A DNA stretch of 6,853 nt from JADFRG01 sp048054495 (GTDB lineage Bacteria > Chloroflexota > Anaerolineae > Anaerolineales > E44-bin32): contig JBGMQN010000041.1 in assembly GCA_048054495.1 (NCBI GenBank), positions 1 through 6,853 of the forward strand. Reading direction: 5' to 3'. The number at the start of each line of letters is the position of its first letter. The stretch's first letter is position 1. Below the pieces are notes generated by a model. The model did no database searches, had not been told where the DNA came from, and was given only the letters and a program-made list of their open reading frames with translations. Made by a program: the position numbers and the translations under genes. Below are positions 1 through 5,827 of the stretch, piece after piece.

Positions 1-116
1 AGCGCATCTCGAAGCATGCTGGGCATCATGGGGATGCACAGCGCGAAGGTCCTGGAAGTCGCGAAGAGCAATTCCTGGTTGCGTTCCCGATCGATGGATT
101 GCGGAATAGCGGACAT
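1..116 (-). CDS. Squalene/phytoene synthase family protein, N-terminal fragment (cut by window edge)
   Basis: This is the beginning of a gene that runs off the left edge. It starts with ATG at 116-114, and 38 codons are visible. Residues 21-36 read SRTFALCIPMMPSMLR. This resembles the conserved N-terminal segment of squalene/phytoene synthases (trans-isoprenyl diphosphate synthases, head-to-head), where Ser-Arg-Thr-Phe-Ala is followed by a Leu/Pro-rich stretch and Leu-Arg. Known members condense two prenyl diphosphates to squalene, phytoene or dehydrosqualene, for hopanoids or carotenoids. The start is supported by AGGGAG at 128-123, six bases upstream. The Asp-rich catalytic motifs would lie outside the window, so substrate and exact product cannot be told. 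The call rests on one short motif plus good start signals. Confidence 0.68.
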   Translation of the reverse strand, partial: MSAIPQSIDRERNQELLFATSRTFALCIPMMPSMLRDA

Positions 117-251
117 AGATGTCTCCCTAGTTACATACCTTAACCCCAGTTGAGCGGCTAGGCAACGGGAAAGTTAGCTTTCGATCCGGGATTGCTCGAG
201 CATTCACGCAATCAGGGCTCCCCAAGGAAGCTCCTGTCTCTTACAGCAGCC
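117..251. other. Intergenic spacer between squalene synthase-like gene and dehydrogenase remnant
   Basis: No gene is seen on either strand. A weak minus-strand promoter candidate for the squalene synthase-like gene has TTGCCT at 165-160 and TAAGGT at 142-137, spaced by 17 bases. It would give a leader of about 14 bases that holds the ribosome site at 128-123. A short inverted repeat lies at 190-195 / 208-213 (GATTGC / GCAATC) and overlaps a perfect 10-bp palindrome TGCTCGAGCA at 193-202. Neither is followed by a T-run, so I do not call a terminator. Confidence 0.35.
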
Positions 252-554
252 TTAGGTTGGCGCCATCATCACCCTGCCAAGCTCATCGGGCGCAGCTTCG
301 ACAACGATCTCAGATCCTGACATCGCACCGATGTCCTGGCTGGGGTTGAGTCGCTTGCCTCTTTCGGAGAGGCCTTTTCGGCTGAGCTGCCCAGCTACAT
401 ATTCTCGCGCGCGTTTGAGCGCCTCCAGTGAACTGTCGGTCAGAGTAACTTCGTGTTCCGCATACAGTGTGGCCAGAGCAATTCCCGACCCCATGGCGCC
501 AGCGCCCGGCACACCGATGCGGGTTTTTGTTGTCTTATTTGGGTTGAGTTGCAG
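252..554 (-). pseudogene. 3-hydroxyacyl-CoA dehydrogenase, truncated N-terminal remnant
   Basis: The frame translates as ...TRIGVPGAGAMGSGIALA, then a heptad-like helix (SLEALKRAREYVAGQLSRKG), then GSEIVVEAAPDELG, and stops at TAA (254-252). This is the N-terminal NAD-binding Rossmann half of 3-hydroxyacyl-CoA dehydrogenase (FadB/PaaH/Hbd type): Gly-x-Gly-x-Met-Gly at the nucleotide loop, and the Val-Val-Glu-Ala strand that precedes the catalytic half. Functional members are about 280-300 residues. Here only about 90 remain, and the catalytic His-Glu pair and the C-terminal domain are absent. The five-prime end is also poor. The only start candidates after the kinase stop (569-567) are GTG at 512-510, inside the first beta strand, and a non-standard CTG at 554-552; neither has a ribosome site. 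A search of the following 250 bases in other frames found no continuation, so a deletion is more likely than a single frameshift. It is in the same frame as the kinase, directly behind its stop codon. Confidence 0.7.
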
Positions 555-566
555 GACCGTAAGCGG

Positions 567-2285
567 CTACGAGGTGCCCCCCACGGTGAAGTCTCTCAAT
601 ATCGATCCCCCCATGAACTCTCGCAGGATCGAATTGTCGGGGATTGGTGAATCATCAATCGGAGCAAACCACTCCAAGAGAGAGAGCAAGCGCTTGGCTT
701 CCACATGCTCTGGTGTACCGAAAGTGACCTGGCGCAGCAGCGGTTCAGCCAGCGGCGCCAGTGCAGCACCCTCATAGACAAGAGCGGAGTTGAACATCAC
801 ATCGGCATTTTCCTGAAAGGGGAAGATATACAGTCGCTCGCCGCGCCTCACCGATTCCCAGCGAGAGATCGTGTCGGCCGCCGACTTTCCACGGTGCCGC
901 GCGTCTCGGACCAGCCTGCGGACCAGCCGGGTGTCGGTCGTTGAGACCCGATTGTAGCGGTCAAGGTTCAGCTGAGTGAGTGCGGAGGCATAGATCCGGA
1001 AACCCAATCCTTCCGGCAGCTCAGGCAGCAGCTCCGGATTCAGACCATGAATTCCCTCAAGGATTACGATGTACCCTTCACTGATCTGAACGATCTGGCC
1101 ATCTCTCTGCACCCCCTCAATGAAGTCATACTCGGGCAGCTGGACCTGTTCTCCTTCCGCTAGCTTACGCATGTCATGGTTCAAACGATCGATGTCTAGC
1201 GCGTCCAGCCGCTCATAATCGTAATCGCCGCGCTCGTCCTTCGGGGTCTTCTCTCGATCGACAAAGAAATTGTCCAGGCCGATCGGCATTGGCGAGATGC
1301 CCAGGGCAAGGAGCTGCAATGAGAGCCGCTTCGCAAAGGTCGTTTTCCCTGAGGCGGAGGGCCCCGCCACCAGGACCAACCGAACCGCATCTCGCTTCTC
1401 ATGTATTTGAGCCGCGATCTCCGCGATACGCTGCTCATGCAGGGCCTCAGAGACAAGGATGACTTCTCGCATGCGGCCCGCCTGGCCCGCATCGTTCAGC
1501 GCTCCAACGCTAGCCACACCAAGGGTCTGGATCCAGTCCCCATACTGTCCAAAAGCGAGCAGCAGCTTCGGGTAATGTGGCGGGGGCAGCAGTTCGGTCG
1601 GTGATGCGCGCTTTGGAAACCGCAGCGTAAATCCGTCCTCGGTGGCTGTTAGCGCGAACCACTGCAGGCGTCCCGTGGTGGGAAGCATGTATCCGTGATG
1701 GTAGTCTCGAAGGCCGCCCATTTCGTAAATGATCATTTGGGGCTTACGGCGATGGGAAAGCAATCGCGCCTTGTCCATGAATCCCTTCGATTCGAAGTAC
1801 TCGATCGCATCCGGCAGCTGCACTTGGGTCTTCGCGAAACGTAGATCTTGATCCACCAAATCCCGCATTCGATTTTCTAAGGTGGCCAGTTCGTCTGGTC
1901 TGAGCTGGGGTCGTCCGCTTACATGACAATGGTAGCCACCGTGAGCAACGGAGTGCTCCACGTCCAGCCTTGCCTCAGGGAAGAGCGCTTCGAAGGCCGC
2001 AGCCAACAAAAAGGTCAGCGAGCGGCGGTAGATCCGCATTCCATCTTCTTCGGCCATTGTGACCGGGCGGACCTCTGACTCAAGTTCGATGGGGTAGGTA
2101 AGCTCCCGCAGCTGGCCGTTGACGATGGCGCCCACGATGGGGGCTGAATCTTGGTCTTCGCCATTGAGAAATGCCGCAAGCTGCAGGCCGCGTTCGCCCT
2201 CCAACACGCGCCCACCTGGAAGGTGAATCTGAACGCTGGGACGCGCCTGCGTTTCTTGAATCGCGGGGTCAGATGTCTTGGCCAT
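567..2285 (-). CDS. TGS-domain nucleoside (uridine-type) kinase, PRK/Udk family
   Basis: This is a 572-residue cytoplasmic protein, predicted to phosphorylate a nucleoside or similar small hydroxyl substrate with ATP. Domains in order: a TGS-like ubiquitin fold (about 16-76); a region like the second additional domain of threonyl-tRNA synthetase (about 85-240), with His-rich segment HSVAHGGYHCH at 111-121; then a P-loop kinase of the phosphoribulokinase/uridine kinase family (about 300-500). In the kinase, Walker A is GPSASGKTT at 308-316, the substrate-side Asp is in DNFFVDRE at 338-345, LEGIHGLN (409-416) is the Walker B-like strand, and the Arg-rich lid lies near 455-483. The family end motif SILREFMGGS (552-561) is followed by an extra near-repeat, ILRDFTVGG. 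The architecture is known in several phyla, but the physiological substrate is unsettled. The ATG at 2285 is chosen because it directly precedes the TGS domain; the next in-frame Met is residue 77. There is no Shine-Dalgarno upstream. It is separated from gcvPB by 297 bases and probably transcribed separately. Confidence 0.88.
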   Translation of the reverse strand: MAKTSDPAIQETQARPSVQIHLPGGRVLEGERGLQLAAFLNGEDQDSAPIVGAIVNGQLRELTYPIELESEVRPVTMAEEDGMRIYRRSLTFLLAAAFEALFPEARLDVEHSVAHGGYHCHVSGRPQLRPDELATLENRMRDLVDQDLRFAKTQVQLPDAIEYFESKGFMDKARLLSHRRKPQMIIYEMGGLRDYHHGYMLPTTGRLQWFALTATEDGFTLRFPKRASPTELLPPPHYPKLLLAFGQYGDWIQTLGVASVGALNDAGQAGRMREVILVSEALHEQRIAEIAAQIHEKRDAVRLVLVAGPSASGKTTFAKRLSLQLLALGISPMPIGLDNFFVDREKTPKDERGDYDYERLDALDIDRLNHDMRKLAEGEQVQLPEYDFIEGVQRDGQIVQISEGYIVILEGIHGLNPELLPELPEGLGFRIYASALTQLNLDRYNRVSTTDTRLVRRLVRDARHRGKSAADTISRWESVRRGERLYIFPFQENADVMFNSALVYEGAALAPLAEPLLRQVTFGTPEHVEAKRLLSLLEWFAPIDDSPIPDNSILREFMGGSILRDFTVGGTS

Positions 2286-2305
2286 TGGAGGTAAGCAGGG
2301 AAATG

Positions 2306-2334
2306 ATTCTACCGCACGCGTTAAGAATCCATTG
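2306..2334 (-). promoter_or_regulatory. Candidate promoter of the nucleoside kinase gene
   Basis: On the minus strand a good -10 hexamer, TAGAAT, lies at 2311-2306. Seventeen bases upstream, at 2334-2329, is CAATGG, a poor -35. Transcription would start near 2299, leaving about 14 untranslated bases before the ATG at 2285. This short leader lacks a purine-rich ribosome site; it even contains ACCTCC, the complement of one. The -10 is identical to that of the gcv promoter. The call rests mostly on one hexamer and its position. Confidence 0.35.
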
Positions 2335-2414
2335 AGCCGGCTGTTCTAGACTCACGGTGATGCCCTAGCCATCGTGGCCTTGGTCCGAGGGGGCCCAGGG
2401 CGAGTCAACGCCAG

Positions 2415-2453
2415 AGAGCAGGGCGCCAGAACTAGAGCCTGGCGCCCTGCTCT
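2415..2453. terminator. Perfect 15-bp inverted repeat, possible terminator without U-tract
   Basis: AGAGCAGGGCGCCAG at 2415-2429 is exactly complementary to 2439-2453, with a 9-base loop. RNA from either strand would form a very stable GC-rich hairpin. It lies downstream of the gcvPB stop (2583) and upstream of the kinase promoter, where a terminator for the gcv operon is expected. Neither flank carries a clear T-run: the minus-strand RNA continues CUGGCGUUGAC. It is therefore not a classical intrinsic terminator. It may act as a U-less terminator, a 3-prime-end stabiliser, or something else. Confidence 0.5.
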
Positions 2454-2466
2454 TCCATGATGAAAC

Positions 2467-2541
2467 GTCATTGCGAGGCGCACAGCGCCGAAGCAATCCT
2501 CAATGCGCTATGGGAGATTGCGTCGCTTCGCTCGCAATGAC
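2467..2541. repeat. Palindromic interspersed repeat element (REP/MITE-like), full copy
   Basis: This 75-bp element is bounded by perfect 11-bp inverted ends: GTCATTGCGAG at 2467-2477 and its complement at 2531-2541. The arms continue as imperfect inverted sequence (AGCG and GCAATC at 2493-2498 facing GATTGC at 2516-2521), so the whole unit folds as a long imperfect hairpin. From general knowledge, hairpin repeats with GTCATTGCGAG-type ends and internal GCAATC recur between genes in many environmental bacterial genomes. No transposase is present, so it is non-autonomous or a REP-type sequence. Short Arg/Cys-rich open frames across it are repeat artefacts. Confidence 0.72.
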
Positions 2542-2554
2542 AACTACGCTCGAA

Positions 2555-2575
2555 CGTCATTGCGAGGCGTGCAGC
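2555..2575. repeat. Partial second copy of the palindromic repeat, next to gcvPB stop
   Basis: Positions 2555-2575 repeat the left end of the element at 2466-2486 with two mismatches in 21 bases (CGTCATTGCGAGGCG followed by TGCAGC instead of CACAGC). The right arm is missing. The copy ends 7 bases before the gcvPB stop codon (2583-2585) and lies 13 bases from the full copy, in the same orientation. It is either a truncated second insertion or a remnant of tandem duplication. Confidence 0.65.
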
Positions 2576-2582
2576 TTGAAGG

Positions 2583-4064
2583 TCAGTTTTCCGCCTTGGC
2601 CAGCTCTGCTGGCCGGCAGCACAGTACGAGCTCTTTGGCCGCTTGGACTTCGTCCAAACGCCCGAATGCCGTCGTATGGGGTGCTGTTTGGAGCTGCTCT
2701 GGATGATCTTTCGCCTCCTGGGCGATGGACTTCATGGCTTCAATGAAGGCATCCAGCGTGGCTTTGCTCTCAGTTTCTGTCGGCTCGATCATGAGCGCTT
2801 CCCGCACAATCAACGGGAAGTAGTTCGTGGGAGGATGGAAGCCCCAGTCCATCAATCGCTTGGAGACATCCAGCGCATGGACGCCTGGCGCCTTATCAAA
2901 GCGGCCCTCAACCACAAATTCGTGCATACAGATCCGATCGAATGGGACATGGTACGTATCCCTCAGTGCTGCAAGAAGGTAGTTGGCGTTCAGCACGGCA
3001 TGGTCCGCGATCGCCCGCATGCCCAACTTTCCATTGGAGCGGATATAAGTGAAGGCACGCACGTGCATACCGAAGTGCCCGTGGAACGCCTTGACGCGTC
3101 CAATGGTCTTCTTTGGCATCACTAGCCCATAAAGCGGAGGCAGGTCGTCGTCGCCGGGCTCGACCGTATCTACGATCGGTCCGGGAAGGTAATCCAACAG
3201 GGCTTCGGAAACGCCAACCGGCCCGGAGCCTGGCCCACCTCCTCCATGCGGTGTGGAGAAGGTCTTATGCAGATTGTAGTGAAGCACATCAAAGCCAAGG
3301 TCCCCGGGGCGGATAACCCCTAGTAGGGCATTCATGTTGGCTCCGTCGCCATATACCAGACCCCCGCAGTCGTGCACCAGCTCAATCACCTCTTCAACAT
3401 GCTCTTCAAACAACCCTAAAGTGTTGGGATTGGTCAGCATCAATCCGGCCAAGGTGTCATCGCACTCTGCCCGAAGGGCATCCAGATCCACATTTCCGCG
3501 CTTGTCAGAAGGCAGCTCGACGACGCTTAAGCCACTCATGGTTGTCGTAGCGGGGTTGGTGCCGTGCGCCGAATCGGGAACCAGGATTTTTCTGCGATCT
3601 GCATCGCCTCGATCATTGTGGTAGGCACGAAGAATTAGAATGCCAGTTAGCTCGCCTTGTGCCCCGGCCGCAGGCTGCAGGCTAACGCCGGCAAATCCAC
3701 CGATTTCCGCCAACCATTCCTGCAACGTGTACATCAGCGCCAGGTTCCCCTGCAAAACCCTCGTGTCTTGAAGCGGGTGGGTATGGGCGAAGCCCGGTAG
3801 ACGGGCCGCGTCTTCGTTCACTTTGGGGTTGTATTTCATGGTGCACGAGCCTAAGGGATAGAAGGCCGTATCGATCCCAAAGTTCAGCTGCGAGAGCCTC
3901 ACGAAATGGCGGGTCACCTCCAGCTCTGAGAGTTCTGGAAGCTCAAGGTGGTCGCGCAGCATCTTATCGGGCAACTCGGCGACAGGTACGTCCAGATCGG
4001 GAAAACGATGACTGGGGCGGCCCGGGGTTGACAGTTCGTAGACGGTCGGCTCAAGCCTGTTCAT
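2583..4064 (-). CDS. gcvPB: Glycine dehydrogenase (decarboxylating) subunit 2, P protein C-terminal half
   Basis: This is the PLP-binding subunit of the two-subunit P protein (EC 1.4.4.2). With GcvPA it decarboxylates glycine and passes the aminomethyl group to lipoyl-GcvH in the cytoplasm. It is 493 residues, the usual length. Family motifs are in order: PLGSCTMKYNP (70-80), DSAHGTNPAT (164-173), LTNPNTLGLFE (210-220), DGANMNALLG (240-249), the PLP Schiff-base lysine K267 in NLHKTFSTPHGGGGPG (264-279), and IEPTETESK (426-434) near the C-terminus. The ATG at 4064-4062 overlaps the gcvPA end by 14 bases and has a strong GGAGGT at 4075-4070, five bases upstream, so translation is coupled but has its own ribosome site. 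It is the last gene of the riboswitch-controlled gcv operon; no gcvT or lpd follows. Confidence 0.97.
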   Translation of the reverse strand: MNRLEPTVYELSTPGRPSHRFPDLDVPVAELPDKMLRDHLELPELSELEVTRHFVRLSQLNFGIDTAFYPLGSCTMKYNPKVNEDAARLPGFAHTHPLQDTRVLQGNLALMYTLQEWLAEIGGFAGVSLQPAAGAQGELTGILILRAYHNDRGDADRRKILVPDSAHGTNPATTTMSGLSVVELPSDKRGNVDLDALRAECDDTLAGLMLTNPNTLGLFEEHVEEVIELVHDCGGLVYGDGANMNALLGVIRPGDLGFDVLHYNLHKTFSTPHGGGGPGSGPVGVSEALLDYLPGPIVDTVEPGDDDLPPLYGLVMPKKTIGRVKAFHGHFGMHVRAFTYIRSNGKLGMRAIADHAVLNANYLLAALRDTYHVPFDRICMHEFVVEGRFDKAPGVHALDVSKRLMDWGFHPPTNYFPLIVREALMIEPTETESKATLDAFIEAMKSIAQEAKDHPEQLQTAPHTTAFGRLDEVQAAKELVLCCRPAELAKAEN

Positions 4065-5379
4065 TCAAGACCTCCACGAAGTCGTCGATCTCTTCCTTAT
4101 AGTTCAGCTCCGTAACTGCGATCAGCATGTGCTCGGCCAGCTCCGGGTAGACCTGACCCAGGTCGTAGCCGCCAATGATGTCATGGTCTAGCAGCACTTC
4201 GTTGATTTCTGCCACGGGTCGGGGGCATCGCACGACGAATTCATGGAAGAACGGATCCTGGTTCCAGATCCCGTAACCCTCGAGTTTGTCGATCTCCTGG
4301 GCTGCGTAGTGGGCTTTGTGATAGCAAAGTTCCGCCACCTGCTTGAGTCCCGTCCGACCGACGGTAGACAGGTAGGCGGTTACGGCCAGCGCCATCAAGC
4401 CTTGATTGGTGCAGATATTAGATGTGGCGCGGCCACGCCGAATGTGCTGCTCGCGCGGGGTGAGCGTCATAACGTAGCCTCGCTGACCGCGACTATCAAC
4501 CGTTTCTCCGACCAGGCGGCCGGAGATTTTTCGAACGTGTTCTTCTCGGGTCGCAAAGTACCCGACGTATGGACCCCCAAAGGAGAGTGGGATGCCAAGC
4601 GGTTGCCCCTCCCCAACGACGATGTCCGCCCCAAACTCGGAAGGCGGCTTCAGCATACCCAAGGCAATGGGATTGGCCACGACGCACAGGAGCGCGCCCG
4701 CCTCTCTAGCCGCCTGCCCAAGCGCCTGCAGCTCATGAATGTTCCCAAAGAAATCGGGATACTGAACCGCCACCATGCTTGTGTTCTCGTCGATGCGACT
4801 CGCTGGATCATGCTTAAGAGATTCATCGCCCACGATGGCAAGCTGCTGTCCCTGCAGGTAAGTTCGCAGCACTTCCCGGTATTGAGGATGGATGCCGGGT
4901 GAGACAACAATCTTCGTTCGTTTTCCGCGATGATGGTTCAGGGACAGGATGGCAGCTTCTGCCAGCGAGGTGGCTCCATCGTAGTGCGAGGCATTCGCTA
5001 CCTCCATTCCGGTGAGGAAGGTAATCAAGCTCTGAAACTCGAAGATGGCCTGTAGCGTGCCCTGTGAGACCTCCGGCTGGTACGGCGTGTAGGCGGTGTA
5101 GAACTCGTTTCGGAGCAGGACATGATCGACCACCGAGGGCACATAGTGGTTGTAGGCGCCGGCACCCAAGAAACAGCTGGCCTGTCGGACGTGCAAGTTG
5201 GCTTCGGAGAGAAGCTGCAGATCTTCCATGACCTCCATCTCTGAGGCTGGTTCTGGCAGAGCCAAATCGGGGAATCGCATCGCTGCAGGAAGATCCGCAT
5301 ACAGCTCATCCAGGCTCTCGACTCCAATGGCCGCTAGCATCTGACTTCGTTCGGCCTCGGTGTGGGGTATATAGGTCAT
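4051..5379 (-). CDS. gcvPA: Glycine dehydrogenase (decarboxylating) subunit 1, P protein N-terminal half
   Basis: This is subunit 1 of the split P protein, forming the active heterotetramer with GcvPB. It is related to the N-terminal half of the one-chain GcvP and keeps the aminotransferase fold without the catalytic lysine. It is 442 residues, typical for the family. Recognisable blocks are FLGAGAYNHYVP (70-81), YTAYTPYQPEVSQGTLQ (94-110), GEGQPLGIPLSFGGPYVG (256-273) and TLTPREQHIRRGRATSNICT (305-324). The ATG at 5379 overlaps the gcvH stop by four bases (ATGA), a classic coupled start. A GAGGAG lies somewhat far upstream, within the gcvH end, so reinitiation after gcvH is likely. Transcription comes from the riboswitch-controlled promoter upstream of gcvH. 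Confidence 0.97.
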   Translation of the reverse strand: MTYIPHTEAERSQMLAAIGVESLDELYADLPAAMRFPDLALPEPASEMEVMEDLQLLSEANLHVRQASCFLGAGAYNHYVPSVVDHVLLRNEFYTAYTPYQPEVSQGTLQAIFEFQSLITFLTGMEVANASHYDGATSLAEAAILSLNHHRGKRTKIVVSPGIHPQYREVLRTYLQGQQLAIVGDESLKHDPASRIDENTSMVAVQYPDFFGNIHELQALGQAAREAGALLCVVANPIALGMLKPPSEFGADIVVGEGQPLGIPLSFGGPYVGYFATREEHVRKISGRLVGETVDSRGQRGYVMTLTPREQHIRRGRATSNICTNQGLMALAVTAYLSTVGRTGLKQVAELCYHKAHYAAQEIDKLEGYGIWNQDPFFHEFVVRCPRPVAEINEVLLDHDIIGGYDLGQVYPELAEHMLIAVTELNYKEEIDDFVEVLNEQA

Positions 5380-5771
5380 CCGCCGCTTCGCTCCTCGGTA
5401 TTCTGCTGGTAGGCAGCTCTATCCATCATCTGCTCCAGCTCAGCGGGATCGCTCATCTGGATACGCACCATCCACCCCTCACCATAGGGGTCAGAATTGA
5501 CAACTTCCGGGTTATTGGGAAGCTCTTCGTTGATCTCGATTACCTCTCCCGAAACCGGCGAATTGATGTCCGCAGCAGCCTTCACGGATTCGAGAATCCC
5601 CACCGCGTCCCCCTTTGAGAGTTTGACCCCCACTTCAACAACCAGCTCAAAGTAAACTACATCCGACAGCTGGTCCTGGGCAAAATCGGTAACGCCGAGC
5701 GTGGCGCGGTCTGCTTCCACACTGACCCATTCATCGCTCTCAGTGTATTTCAGCTCATTTGGGAACTCCAT
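5376..5771 (-). CDS. gcvH: Glycine cleavage system H protein (lipoyl carrier)
   Basis: The H protein carries the aminomethyl group on a lipoyl arm between the P, T and L proteins of the glycine cleavage complex. It is 131 residues, close to the usual 125-130. It has the family start (KYTESDEWVSVE, 8-19), the GVTDFAQDQLSDVVYFEL segment (26-43) and the lipoylation site ESVKAAADINSPVSGEV (61-77) with lipoyl-lysine K64. NEELPNNPEVVNSDPYGEGW (81-100) is the typical C-terminal part. The ATG at 5771-5769 has a strong AAGGAGG at 5782-5776, four bases upstream. It is the first gene of the operon, about 50 bases downstream of the riboswitch aptamers, and overlaps gcvPA by four bases. Confidence 0.97.
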   Translation of the reverse strand: MEFPNELKYTESDEWVSVEADRATLGVTDFAQDQLSDVVYFELVVEVGVKLSKGDAVGILESVKAAADINSPVSGEVIEINEELPNNPEVVNSDPYGEGWMVRIQMSDPAELEQMMDRAAYQQNTEERSGG

Positions 5772-5791
5772 GCTGCCTCCTTAGACAGAAC

Positions 5792-5821
5792 ATAAAAGGG
5801 CACACAGCTTGCGGTGTGCCC
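5792..5821 (-). terminator. Intrinsic terminator, expression platform of the glycine riboswitch
   Basis: The minus-strand RNA reads GGGCACAC (5821-5814), an 8-base loop, GUGUGCCC (5805-5798), then UUUUAU. It is a perfect 8-bp GC-rich stem followed at once by a short U-tract, between aptamer 2 and the gcvH ribosome site. It is the expected premature terminator of an ON-type glycine riboswitch: used when glycine is scarce and bypassed when both aptamers are occupied. A further 6-bp complement (GACAGA 5827-5822 with UCUGUC 5789-5784) could extend the stem in read-through RNA. Confidence 0.85.
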
Positions 5822-5827
5822 TCTGTC

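Larger units (their letters stand above)
2286..2582. other. Intergenic region between gcvPB and the kinase gene
   Basis: This 297-bp spacer lies between two minus-strand genes. Reading with transcription (right to left) it holds the partial repeat at 2555-2575, the full palindromic element at 2467-2541, the perfect 15-bp inverted repeat at 2415-2453, an unassigned stretch at about 2335-2414, and a candidate kinase promoter at 2306-2334. In the unassigned stretch I see no tRNA-like fold or small gene. A lone TTGACT on the minus strand at 2409-2404 has no partner -10. Confidence 0.6.

Noticed and set aside
331..777. 148-residue plus-strand open frame
   Set aside because: It is antisense to the dehydrogenase remnant and the kinase C-terminus, both of which have recognisable motifs on the minus strand.
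2404..2409. TTGACT on the minus strand as a kinase -35
   Set aside because: No acceptable -10 lies 16-19 bases downstream, and it is over 100 bases from the start codon.
2471..2746. Plus-strand open frames beginning in the palindromic repeat
   Set aside because: Cys/Arg-rich translations of GTCATTGCGAG-type repeats are common false proteins. The rest runs antisense to gcvPB.
2643..3125. 160-residue plus-strand open frame
   Set aside because: It lies wholly antisense to gcvPB; a shadow of codon bias.
4243..4902. 219-residue plus-strand open frame
   Set aside because: It is antisense to gcvPA, which is unambiguous on the other strand, and has no ribosome site or recognisable motif.
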